Shown: in pieces, positions 15,997-22,603 of the stretch
How the letters are laid out: each line of letters begins with the position of its first letter
Position numbering within the stretch: the stretch's first letter is position 1
Assembly: GCF_004349055.1 (NCBI RefSeq)
Contig: NZ_SMKX01000102.1
Coordinates: 1 to 32,281, forward strand
From: Kribbella antibiotica
GTDB taxonomy: Bacteria > Actinomycetota > Actinomycetes > Propionibacteriales > Kribbellaceae
Length of the DNA: 32,281 nucleotides
Reading direction: 5' to 3'
Position numbers and translations under genes: made by a program
The notes under the pieces: model-generated
Databases searched by the model: none
What the model was told of the DNA's origin: nothing
What the model saw: only the letters and a program-made list of their open reading frames with translations

Positions 15997-16011
15997 TGAA
16001 AACGATTGTCA
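15997..16011. promoter_or_regulatory. Fur-family (Zur-like) operator upstream of the importer/biosynthesis operon
   Basis: The minus-strand sequence TGACAATCGTTTTCA forms an imperfect 7-1-7 dyad (TGA.AA...TT.TCA). It matches the Fur-superfamily core TGATAAT-N-ATTATCA at 11 of 14 positions. In actinobacteria iron control normally uses IdeR/DmdR boxes of a different sequence, so a Fur-type site points to Zur, or less likely another Fur-family metal sensor. It lies 20 bases before the GTG start and would block transcription of the whole operon. The assignment is by eye. Confidence 0.5.
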
Positions 16012-16260
16012 ATTCAGCGCGCATCTGAACGGGACGCCCTCATTCTTTCCGCCGCAGCCGCCGACTGCTCTCCGTGACGGCGTGTCCCAGACTTTCCGTC
16101 CGCGACCACTCCCCGTCACCACCCCCGCCACGCCGCCCGACGTCAGCCGCGAGGGCGGACCTGCGCCACTGATCAACCCTCCGAATCGGCACCCGACGAT
16201 GAGTTGCTGAGCGTGAATCGGGGATGGGCGGCCCAGTTGGTCAGTGCTGGCGGTCCGCCG
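16012..16260. other. Gene-free spacer
   Basis: About 250 bases lie between the operator of the importer operon and the end of the GH13-like gene. I see no credible reading frame, ribosome site or strong hairpin. It probably holds the upstream part of the operon promoter and the 3' end of the GH13-like transcript. Confidence 0.5.
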
Positions 16261-18468
16261 CTACTGGACCGACAGGACCTTGAATCCGTACGCCGGAAGC
16301 TGGACCTGGTACGTCGTTCCGGTGATCGGCGGCCCTGGTTGCGACTCGACGAGATCTGTCGGGGTTTGCGAGGTGGCGATCCCGGTGCCGGTGAGGTCGA
16401 CAGAGACCGTCTGCGGGGTTCCCTGGAAATTCAGCAGGACGAGCGCTTTCGACGTACCGGACTTGTCGAGGCGTTTGTAGGCGTAGTACTTGTGATCGTC
16501 GTTGGTGGGGATGCGGACGCGCAGGCCGAGCGGCGCCAGCGCCGGGGAGGCGTTCTGGGCGCGGATCAGCTTGTCCAGCAGAGCGCGTTGGGCGGCCGAC
16601 CAGTTGGGGATCTCCTGCTCGTCCGGGAGGATCGTGTAGTAGTCGTTGTGCAGGTAGAACAGTGTGCCCATCGAGGTGAGCATCGCGATTTCCAGCAGGC
16701 GGCGGTCGACGGGGTAGTTGGTGCGGCCCCAGTTCGGCGCGGTCTGGGTGATACCGCCGGCGTTCACCATCAGGTCGCGGTAGTTCTTGAGCGTGTTCTC
16801 GAGACCGCTCGGATCACCGGAGTCGATCGCGGACAGAATCGCGCTGGAACCTTGGCCCGGCGGAACCGCCCATTGCGTGATGCCGTAGTCCTGCAAGCTG
16901 TTGTAGTGCCAGTCGGAGATGAACTCCGGCGACCGCACCCCTTCACCGTTCATGAACGCGTCGTAGTTCCGCAGTACGTCGGTGATCGCGTAGTTGTTCT
17001 TCGGTAAAGTCGTTGTGTGGTAGACGTTCGGCGCATCGAGAGCGATCCCGTCGACGCCCTTGTCCATCCAGAACCGCAGGTACTTGCGCGCCTCTTCGAG
17101 CCAGGCCTGACTCGAGTAGTTGAACGACGGCGCCTTGGCGTCCCACGTCCCCCAGTAGTACCCCTGAGCCCGCGAGCTGTAATGCCACAGCTCCGGATAC
17201 TCACCCCGCTGCGGCCGAATGTCGAACCACGATCGCTCAACACTCTGGACGCCGTTCCGGAAATCGTCCTGCGCCTTCTGGAAGTACGGCGAGTTGATCG
17301 ACGCATACCCGGGATTCGTGAAGATGATGACCTTCAGGTCGCGCGCATGCGCAGCCGCCAGCAACTCCTCGAAGTCCTGCATACTGCCGATATCGGGGTC
17401 GATCGCGTAGAGATTCATCACCGGCAAACCGGCCCACAGATCGCGGTCGCCGTCATTCACCGGGGAGAGCTCGATCGCGCGGAATCCACGCGCCTTCAGG
17501 GAATCCAGCTGCGCGGTGATCGTGTCGAGCCGCAGGTTCTGCCAGATCGGGTAATACCGCATCACCCCCGAACGGCTCTCCCACCACTTGGTCGTAACAG
17601 GTTCGCCGGAGCCAAAGACCTTGAGCTCCTGACTGCATGCCCAGTGCCCGGCACCGCTGCTCAAAACAGTGAGCTTGACATAGCGGTAGGTGCCATTGAC
17701 GTCCTGCCCGAAGACCCGGCCGGTTTCGTCCTTGTCCATCAGGGTTTGCCAGCTGACCTTGTCCCGCGAACCCTCGACGCGGAACTTCCACCGATCGTTG
17801 TCGACGAACGACTGCTCGATCCGGCTGACCGCAATATCGTTGCCCAGGTCAAGCATCAGCCACTGCGGCATGCTGGACTTCTCCGCACCCCAGTACGACG
17901 CGGGGTCGCCGTCGACCGCCTTGAACGGTTCGTAACCGGGGCCGAGCGAGGAAGAGGTGGCCGACACCCCACGAGCGAGATTGCGCGGCTCATCGTCGTA
18001 CCCGGTGATGACGAACTCGGCACTGCCGGCCCAGTAGCCGGCGGCCGAGCCAGTAATCGTGAGCCGCAGATACCGGTACGAGCCGGTGACCGGTTGCGTG
18101 AAGACCTGACCGCGAGCACCGGTACGGCGATCCAGCAGCGCCGACCAGCCGTTTCCGTCGACACTGCCCTCGATCAGGAAAGAGTGCGTGTCGACGTCCT
18201 TGAAGTTCTGCTCGACCGAGGTCAGCTGACGAATCCGGCCGAGGTCGACCCGCAACCACTTCGGCTTGGCGCCGTCCGAGGCAGCCCAGTACGTCGAACT
18301 GTTGCCGTCGATTGCTTTGCCCGGCTCGAATTTCGCGAGGCTGTCACTCGCGGTCGCGGTGGCTCCGACCGCGAGATTGCGGACCGTTGCCACGACACCT
18401 CCCGCGGGAACGACCAGAGCCGACGTACCGATGAGAACTGCCAGAACCAGGGCGGCGATCCTGCGCAT
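16261..18468 (-). CDS. Secreted GH13-fold protein with two discoidin domains and lost catalytic motifs
   Basis: The 735-residue protein has a Sec signal peptide (about 1-28), two related F5/8 type C (discoidin) domains (about 30-158 and 162-287, each opening with RNLA and a DG...YW motif), and an alpha-amylase-type barrel from ~300 to the end. The barrel is recognisable from YAIDPDIGSMQDFEELLAAAHARDLKVII and PSFNYSSQAWLEEARKYLRFWMDKGVDGI. Region II keeps the nucleophile Asp478 but the invariant Arg is Ala476. Region I lacks Asn-His (FTNPGY), region III has Asp519 where Glu is expected, and region IV reads PNWG in place of NHD. It may act on an unusual glycan or only bind one. ATG 18468 has a GAGGGAG site; GTG 18474 is less likely. 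Confidence 0.85.
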   Translation of the reverse strand: MRRIAALVLAVLIGTSALVVPAGGVVATVRNLAVGATATASDSLAKFEPGKAIDGNSSTYWAASDGAKPKWLRVDLGRIRQLTSVEQNFKDVDTHSFLIEGSVDGNGWSALLDRRTGARGQVFTQPVTGSYRYLRLTITGSAAGYWAGSAEFVITGYDDEPRNLARGVSATSSSLGPGYEPFKAVDGDPASYWGAEKSSMPQWLMLDLGNDIAVSRIEQSFVDNDRWKFRVEGSRDKVSWQTLMDKDETGRVFGQDVNGTYRYVKLTVLSSGAGHWACSQELKVFGSGEPVTTKWWESRSGVMRYYPIWQNLRLDTITAQLDSLKARGFRAIELSPVNDGDRDLWAGLPVMNLYAIDPDIGSMQDFEELLAAAHARDLKVIIFTNPGYASINSPYFQKAQDDFRNGVQSVERSWFDIRPQRGEYPELWHYSSRAQGYYWGTWDAKAPSFNYSSQAWLEEARKYLRFWMDKGVDGIALDAPNVYHTTTLPKNNYAITDVLRNYDAFMNGEGVRSPEFISDWHYNSLQDYGITQWAVPPGQGSSAILSAIDSGDPSGLENTLKNYRDLMVNAGGITQTAPNWGRTNYPVDRRLLEIAMLTSMGTLFYLHNDYYTILPDEQEIPNWSAAQRALLDKLIRAQNASPALAPLGLRVRIPTNDDHKYYAYKRLDKSGTSKALVLLNFQGTPQTVSVDLTGTGIATSQTPTDLVESQPGPPITGTTYQVQLPAYGFKVLSVQ

Positions 18469-18536
18469 GAGCACTCCCTCCGTGCCCAGTCACCGTCCCA
18501 CACCACCCTGGTCGGCAGCACCCATTTCCATTCAGG

Positions 18537-19097
18537 TCAAAGCCAGCGGACCGTGGCCAGCGCGTTGGACCAGCTGACGACCTCATCGAGGGTGGTGTCG
18601 AGGGCCGGCTCCTGGTGCGGGAGCGGAGTGAACTTCGAGTAGTTCTCGAAGTCGGTGGCCAGCGCGAGAGTGACCTGGGCGCGGACGGTGGCGACCTTGA
18701 GCTCAGCCATCACCAGACGCAGGTGCTCGACGGCGCGAGCGCCGCCGACGGCGCCGTAGCTGACGAAGCCGGCAGCCTTGTTGTTCCACTCGGCGAACAG
18801 GAAGTCGATCGCGTTCTTCAGCGCGCCGGAGGTGGAGTGGTTGTACTCCGGGGTGACGAAGACGAAGCCGTCGAACGACGCGATCTTCTCGGCCCAGGCC
18901 AGCGTGTGCGGCTGGGTGTACTGGCCCATAGCGGGCGGGTATGCCTCGTCGAGGTGCGGCAGCTGGAACTCCGCGATGTCGACCAGTTCGAACTCGGCGT
19001 CGGAGCGCTGCTTGGCGCGGTCGAGCACCCAGTGGGCGACGGCTTCGCCGTTGCGGCCCGGACGGGTGCTGCCGAGGATGATCGCGATCTTTGGCAT
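18537..19097 (-). CDS. NADPH-dependent FMN reductase (flavodoxin fold)
   Basis: The 186-residue flavoprotein matches the NADPH-dependent FMN/chromate/quinone reductase family. The FMN phosphate loop is GSTRPGRNGEAV (9-20), and the isoalloxazine loop is TPEYNHSTSGALKNAIDFL (about 82-100). Such enzymes reduce flavin, quinones or azo/nitro compounds with NAD(P)H in the cytosol. A ribosome site (AAGGA) precedes the ATG. The promoter reads TTGACA, 16 bases, TACTTT on the minus strand, and a 24-bp inverted repeat covers the -35 box. With a marR gene immediately upstream, the enzyme is very likely induced by an electrophile or aromatic ligand of that repressor. The next gene downstream starts 69 bases after the stop and looks unrelated. 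Confidence 0.93.
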   Translation of the reverse strand: MPKIAIILGSTRPGRNGEAVAHWVLDRAKQRSDAEFELVDIAEFQLPHLDEAYPPAMGQYTQPHTLAWAEKIASFDGFVFVTPEYNHSTSGALKNAIDFLFAEWNNKAAGFVSYGAVGGARAVEHLRLVMAELKVATVRAQVTLALATDFENYSKFTPLPHQEPALDTTLDEVVSWSNALATVRWL

Positions 19098-19124
19098 GAG
19101 ATTCCTTCACGAGAGAAAGTTTGA

Positions 19125-19134
19125 TGACGCGTCA
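19125..19134. promoter_or_regulatory. Palindrome TGACGCGTCA in the reductase leader
   Basis: This perfect 10-bp palindrome lies just downstream of the -10 box of the reductase promoter, between it and the ribosome site. It shares the TGAC/GTCA ends of the larger MarR-type operator at 19147-19170 and may be a second, weaker site. Confidence 0.35.
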
Positions 19135-19136
19135 CC

Positions 19137-19164
19137 AAAGTACTCCGATGAGATGACATGTCAA
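19137..19164 (-). promoter_or_regulatory. Promoter of the FMN reductase gene
   Basis: On the minus strand the -35 box is TTGACA (19164-19159) and the -10 box is TACTTT (19142-19137), 16 bases apart. It is the best complete promoter in the window. The -35 box is buried in the operator palindrome. Confidence 0.65.
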
Positions 19165-19170
19165 CTCATC
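19147..19170. promoter_or_regulatory. 24-bp MarR-type operator over the reductase -35 box
   Basis: A 24-bp inverted repeat runs from GATGAG at the left through the core TGACATGTCA to CTCATC at the right. The only break in symmetry is one mismatched pair flanking the core. Size and symmetry fit a MarR dimer. A related sequence, TGTTGACATATCA, lies at 19735-19747 before the marR gene, which suggests autoregulation. Confidence 0.7.
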
Positions 19171-19207
19171 TGTGACGGAGCTCTCCCCTGAGCAGGGGCG
19201 AGCGGGA

Positions 19208-19714
19208 TTATTCGGTGCAGTCGGTGGCGGGGTCTTCACACTCGGCGGCCGGGCAGGCCGCGGAGGGGATTCCGCCGAGAACGCGATCGAACAGCGTGGT
19301 CAACTGCTGCTGCTCGGCGGTCGTGAGGTGGTCGAAGAAGTACGTGCGAACGGCCTCGACATGGTCGGGCGCGGCCGCCTCGACGGCCTTGCGGCCGAGG
19401 TCGGTGAGCCGGACCATCGAGCCGCGCGCATCCGATGCGCAGTCCTCGCGGCTGACCAGCCCGCGCTTCTCCATCCGGCTGACCTGATGCGACAACCGGC
19501 TCCGCTCCCACCCGACCGAGCGGCCGAGATCGCGGGTCCGCAGGATGCCGTCCGCGGCGATCGAGAGTGGATGCAGCAAAGCGTAATCAGCTCCGGACAA
19601 ACCGGAGTTGCTGATCAGCCGGCCCTCCAGGACCCGAGTCAGCTCACGCTGCGTGTCGCGGTACGCCTGCCACAGCTGCGCCTCGCGCGCATCCAGCCAG
19701 CGTGGTTCCGTCAT
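19208..19714 (-). CDS. MarR-family transcriptional regulator with Cys-rich tail
   Basis: The 168-residue protein has the MarR winged-helix layout: N-terminal dimer helix (LWQAYRDTQRELTRVLEGRL), recognition region RDLGRSVGWERSRLSHQVSRMEKRGLVSRE (about 61-90), the wing with DARGSMVRLTDLGRKAV, and a C-terminal dimer helix. Cys92 lies just before the wing, and three more cysteines (154, 159, 166) sit in a short acidic tail, which raises the possibility of thiol or metal sensing. The gene is upstream of the FMN reductase, whose promoter holds a 24-bp palindrome; a related half lies before marR itself. A TACTAT box six bases before the ATG indicates leaderless transcription. I infer repression of the reductase until an oxidant or electrophile binds. 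Confidence 0.9.
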   Translation of the reverse strand: MTEPRWLDAREAQLWQAYRDTQRELTRVLEGRLISNSGLSGADYALLHPLSIAADGILRTRDLGRSVGWERSRLSHQVSRMEKRGLVSREDCASDARGSMVRLTDLGRKAVEAAAPDHVEAVRTYFFDHLTTAEQQQLTTLFDRVLGGIPSAACPAAECEDPATDCTE

Positions 19715-19720
19715 GAAGCC

Positions 19721-19726
19721 ATAGTA
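19721..19726 (-). promoter_or_regulatory. -10 box TACTAT before marR
   Basis: TACTAT on the minus strand is six bases before the marR ATG, the spacing of a leaderless start. The operator-like sequence TGTTGACATATCA (19735-19747 on the plus strand) lies just upstream of it. Confidence 0.5.
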
Positions 19727-19734
19727 CGGACATC

Positions 19735-19747
19735 TGTTGACATATCA
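19735..19747. promoter_or_regulatory. Second MarR-type site upstream of marR
   Basis: TGTTGACATATCA shares GTTGACAT-TCA with one reading of the operator at 19147-19170, differing by one base in the core. It lies between copD and marR, just upstream of the marR -10 box, so it would let the repressor limit its own synthesis. Confidence 0.45.
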
Positions 19748-19760
19748 CCGACTCCGAACG

Positions 19761-20744
19761 CTATGGGGTTCGCGACAGGGCGACCGCGAGTCCGACCGTG
19801 GCAGCCATGATCACCAGTTCCACGGCCGCCAAACGCCGGAACGCCGCTGGGTTTCCGGTCGCGAGCTCGGGGAGGGTTGTCTTCCGATGCCACCAGCCGA
19901 CCGTGACGAGAGCTGCGAAAGCCACGGTTTTGGCGAAGACCAGAGCGCCGTACCCGGTGGTGACCCATTGGGTGATCAGGCCCCAGCCCTCCTCGCGGCC
20001 GCCGAGGTGGATCTCGGCGGTGATGAGCCCCGTGACGCCCATCGCGATCGCGCAGACGAGTGCGAGGGTGCTGAAGCGCTCGACGGCGGTTCGGTCGCGG
20101 GCATAACGCAGTACGCCGGCCAATCCGCCGATCCAGGCGGTCGCGGCGAACACGTGGAGGACGAGCGAGGTGGTCGCGGTGACGGACCAGAAGGTGGTTC
20201 GCTCGATCGCGCCGTGGCCGGTGAGAAGCGGTGGGATCAACGCCAGCACCGCCAACCCCAACCCCACCCGGGCACCCCGCACGGTCCGAACCCCACTCAG
20301 CACAACAGCCAGCACGGCAGTCAGTACGACGGTCACCGCGAGCGCTCGCACTTGAGTCAGCCCACCGGCGATCGAGGCGTGCTCGGCCAAGTGGGACAAC
20401 GGGATCCCGAGGATGACGGCTGCTGACGTGATCAGCCCGGCGACACTGGCGAGTGCCCAGATTCCCGCAGCCATCGCGGCATCCTGGGCCGCCCGCAAAC
20501 CATTTGCCGGCAGCAACCAAGCAGCGGTGATCAACCCGCCCCCGACCGCAATCGCAGCTCCATCGGCAAGCAATCGCAGTACCGGAACTGCCCAAGACAA
20601 GGGCAGTCCCGCCCCGATCAACCCCTCAGGCTGCCGCTCCGGTGCTCCACCAGCCAACACCAAAGCCACCACCAGTACGACGACAGCCGCCGCGATCCCG
20701 CCGACGATCAACCGCAGGCGCGGCGTTTCTGTGGGGTTGCTCAT
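19761..20744 (-). CDS. copD: CopD-domain copper-transport membrane protein
   Basis: The 327-residue integral membrane protein has about eight or nine hydrophobic helices. The CopD domain is marked by LVLHVFAATAWIGGLAGVLRYAR and later AEIHLGGREEGWGLITQWVTTGYGALVFAKTVAFAALVTVGWWHR. It is thought to move copper across the membrane, receiving it from CopC. Its ATG overlaps the CopC stop by four bases (20741-20744), so the two are translated together, and it is the last gene of the copper operon that begins at 22542. The next gene downstream, marR, has its own promoter. Confidence 0.9.
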   Translation of the reverse strand: MSNPTETPRLRLIVGGIAAAVVVLVVALVLAGGAPERQPEGLIGAGLPLSWAVPVLRLLADGAAIAVGGGLITAAWLLPANGLRAAQDAAMAAGIWALASVAGLITSAAVILGIPLSHLAEHASIAGGLTQVRALAVTVVLTAVLAVVLSGVRTVRGARVGLGLAVLALIPPLLTGHGAIERTTFWSVTATTSLVLHVFAATAWIGGLAGVLRYARDRTAVERFSTLALVCAIAMGVTGLITAEIHLGGREEGWGLITQWVTTGYGALVFAKTVAFAALVTVGWWHRKTTLPELATGNPAAFRRLAAVELVIMAATVGLAVALSRTP

Positions 20745-21253
20745 CGGGCTGGGCGGCGCCGGACGATGACTACGGCCAGGGCGACCACTACCAGCATGAC
20801 CAGGAACATGGCGACGATGGTGACCACGTTCGAGTTGTCTGCGGGTTGGGGGGTGGTGGGATCGATGGGAGGTGCGCCGGGAGCGTGACCGGCGTGGGTG
20901 ATGGTGAAGGTGGTGGAGGCGGTGATGGGGTGGCCGTCGGCCGACACCACGCGGGCTTCCACTTGGTAGCGGCCGGTTTCGATCATGGCGCCGACGGGCT
21001 GGGTGACTTTATTGTCGAGGACCTTGGGGTTGCCGAGGGCAACATTCACGCCGGCTGGTGACTTCACCTGGATCTGGGTGCCGTTGCTGCCGACGGGTTC
21101 GTTGAAGGTCAGCACGACCTTGGAGGGTGGGGCGGCGTTGGTGGAGCCGTCGGCGGGGGTGATGGACTCGAGTTTGGCGTGCGCCGCGGCCGGCCCGGCG
21201 GAGAACACCAGGGCCAGCAGCGACGCGACGAGGAGAGCTGTCAGACGACGCAC
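20741..21253 (-). CDS. copC: CopC-domain periplasmic-type copper-binding protein, membrane anchored
   Basis: The 170-residue protein has a signal peptide ending PAAA, so the mature chain starts with His25 (HAKLESITPADGS). Together with Asp106 and His108 in SADGHPITAS this makes the Cu(II) site of CopC proteins, with the amino terminus as a ligand. Residues ~143-163 form a C-terminal membrane helix followed by RRRPAR, so the protein stays on the outer face of the membrane. A His-containing linker (THAGHAPGAPP) may also bind metal. The start is GTG, two bases after the ycnI stop codon, and the stop overlaps copD. Confidence 0.93.
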   Translation of the reverse strand: MRRLTALLVASLLALVFSAGPAAAHAKLESITPADGSTNAAPPSKVVLTFNEPVGSNGTQIQVKSPAGVNVALGNPKVLDNKVTQPVGAMIETGRYQVEARVVSADGHPITASTTFTITHAGHAPGAPPIDPTTPQPADNSNVVTIVAMFLVMLVVVALAVVIVRRRPAR

Positions 21254-21255
21254 GA

Positions 21256-21951
21256 CTACGACTGCACCTTCTTGCGTGGGCGGAGACCGAGGCCAAGACC
21301 GATCAGGCCGAGGAGCAGCCCGGCACCGCCGAGCCCGCGGGCGAGCGGGTCGGACGAGTCCTTGGACGTGTCAGTGGCTGCGGCGACCGGGGTGATCGCA
21401 GCGGCCAACTTCAGAGTGGGCGCGGGGTGTTCGGGCTCTTCGCCACCTTCGGTGCGGGCGGCATCCCACTTGACGACCTCGCCGTCACTGTAGGTCTGAA
21501 CGGCCGGGAAGCTGAGCGCGTCCACCTTCTCGGGCAACCGGCCGACCGACAGCGCGAACTCGTCGAAGTCGTTCGCCGGGATACCGCCCTTGAGCGCGGT
21601 CCACGTGACCGTGGTGATCGCCTCGGACAGAGTGACGTCGCCGACCTTGACGGGGGTGGCGAGCTTCTCGGTGGTCTTCTCGACCTTCCAGCCGTCCTTC
21701 ACCAGCGCGCCGACATGGGCGAACGGGGTGTCCTTGGGCAGCGAGACAACCAGCTTGGTGGTGGAGGTGTTGTCGGATTCGGTCGGCACGCGGAAGATCA
21801 GCTTCGCGTACCCACCGGGCTTGGCATCAGGCGAAGACACCGAGACGTGAGCGGACGCGGAGCCGGCGGCGCCGGTGAGGACAAGGGCGGACGCGGCAAC
21901 GATCGCCCCGGCCCGCAGACAGTGCTTCTTCGACATGGGCTTCTTGGACAT
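21256..21951 (-). CDS. ycnI: YcnI-family (DUF1775) copper-binding protein
   Basis: The 231-residue protein has a signal peptide (MSKKPMSKKHCLRAGAIVAASALVLTGAAGSASA) cut before His35, giving the mature start HVSVSSPDAKPGGYAKLIFRVP that is typical of YcnI; in Bacillus the amino-terminal His and a conserved Trp bind Cu(II). The DUF1775 domain continues to about residue 160, with SEAITTVTWTALKGGIP. A C-terminal membrane helix (~205-222) and a basic end (RPRKKVQS) anchor it. Two in-frame ATGs lie five codons apart and either may be used. The gene lies 60 bases after the membrane protein at 22012 and two bases before copC. Confidence 0.93.
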   Translation of the reverse strand: MSKKPMSKKHCLRAGAIVAASALVLTGAAGSASAHVSVSSPDAKPGGYAKLIFRVPTESDNTSTTKLVVSLPKDTPFAHVGALVKDGWKVEKTTEKLATPVKVGDVTLSEAITTVTWTALKGGIPANDFDEFALSVGRLPEKVDALSFPAVQTYSDGEVVKWDAARTEGGEEPEHPAPTLKLAAAITPVAAATDTSKDSSDPLARGLGGAGLLLGLIGLGLGLRPRKKVQS

Positions 21952-22011
21952 GGCGGTAGGAACCTTTCGCGGTCACACGGGATGAACCCGACCGCGATGC
22001 GACGCGGCCGG

Positions 22012-22542
22012 TCAGAGCAGAACTGGCTCCGCCCAAGGCGGCCCGCGCCGCGACACGTTCGACCCGGCCCAGCGCCGTACGGTCCGCGGCGCCGGCTCAA
22101 CAGTCACCAGTACGGCGCTCAGCACCCGAACGACCGTGATCACCGGAGCCACCGGCCACAACCGGGCGAGGATCCGGACCACCCGCTGACCCCAGTCGTG
22201 GGCCCGGCCAACCGCCAGCACCCCAGCGCTCAGCGCGGCCAGGTGGGTAACCGTCATCAGCACACTGCCGCTCACCCCGGCCGACATCGCCATCGAGTGA
22301 TCTGTGTGAGCCGCATCGAGCGTCACATGGACGAACAGCTGCACACCGGCCAGCACCACAGCGATCAGCACCGGCTCATCCGCCAAGTGCTCACCAAGCA
22401 GCCAGCAGACTCCCGTCAACGCCAGCAACGGCGCAACCACCGCCAGCGGAACCGGACCGCCACCCGCAAGCACGTGTCCGACAGCAGCGACCACGACGCT
22501 CAGCGCCGCGACCACAGACGTCGTACCGGCTTCCGCGCGCAT
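22012..22542 (-). CDS. Unrecognised membrane protein with His/Met cluster, first gene of copper operon
   Basis: I do not recognise this 176-residue protein. It has about four hydrophobic helices (near 6-28, 31-50, 57-75 and 90-113) and a further hydrophobic stretch near 130-147. His72, His79, His82, Met84, Met86 and His100 cluster between and within helices 3 and 4, an arrangement suited to binding copper. The C-terminus is basic and ends PPWAEPVLL. A GAGGAGG ribosome site precedes the ATG, a possible -10 (TAGAGT) lies at 22576-22571, and the palindrome TTACGTAA is at 22561-22568. It is followed by ycnI, copC and copD on the same strand, so a role in copper uptake or handling is inferred. Confidence 0.75.
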   Translation of the reverse strand: MRAEAGTTSVVAALSVVVAAVGHVLAGGGPVPLAVVAPLLALTGVCWLLGEHLADEPVLIAVVLAGVQLFVHVTLDAAHTDHSMAMSAGVSGSVLMTVTHLAALSAGVLAVGRAHDWGQRVVRILARLWPVAPVITVVRVLSAVLVTVEPAPRTVRRWAGSNVSRRGPPWAEPVLL

Positions 22543-22603
22543 GGGGCCCTCCTCACTGGCTTACGTAATCACTCTACGATTTAGCCAGATCGACTGGCTG
22601 CCT

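Noticed and set aside
7305..16011. Reading the operon as an iron siderophore locus
   Set aside because: No NRPS, NIS synthetase, siderophore-type FecCD/FepB importer or IdeR-type box is present; the Opp-type importer and Fur/Zur-type site fit another metal better.
14579..16210. A long plus-strand frame opposite the binding-protein gene
   Set aside because: It is Arg-rich without motifs, whereas the minus strand encodes a Tat lipoprotein with family-wide conserved segments.
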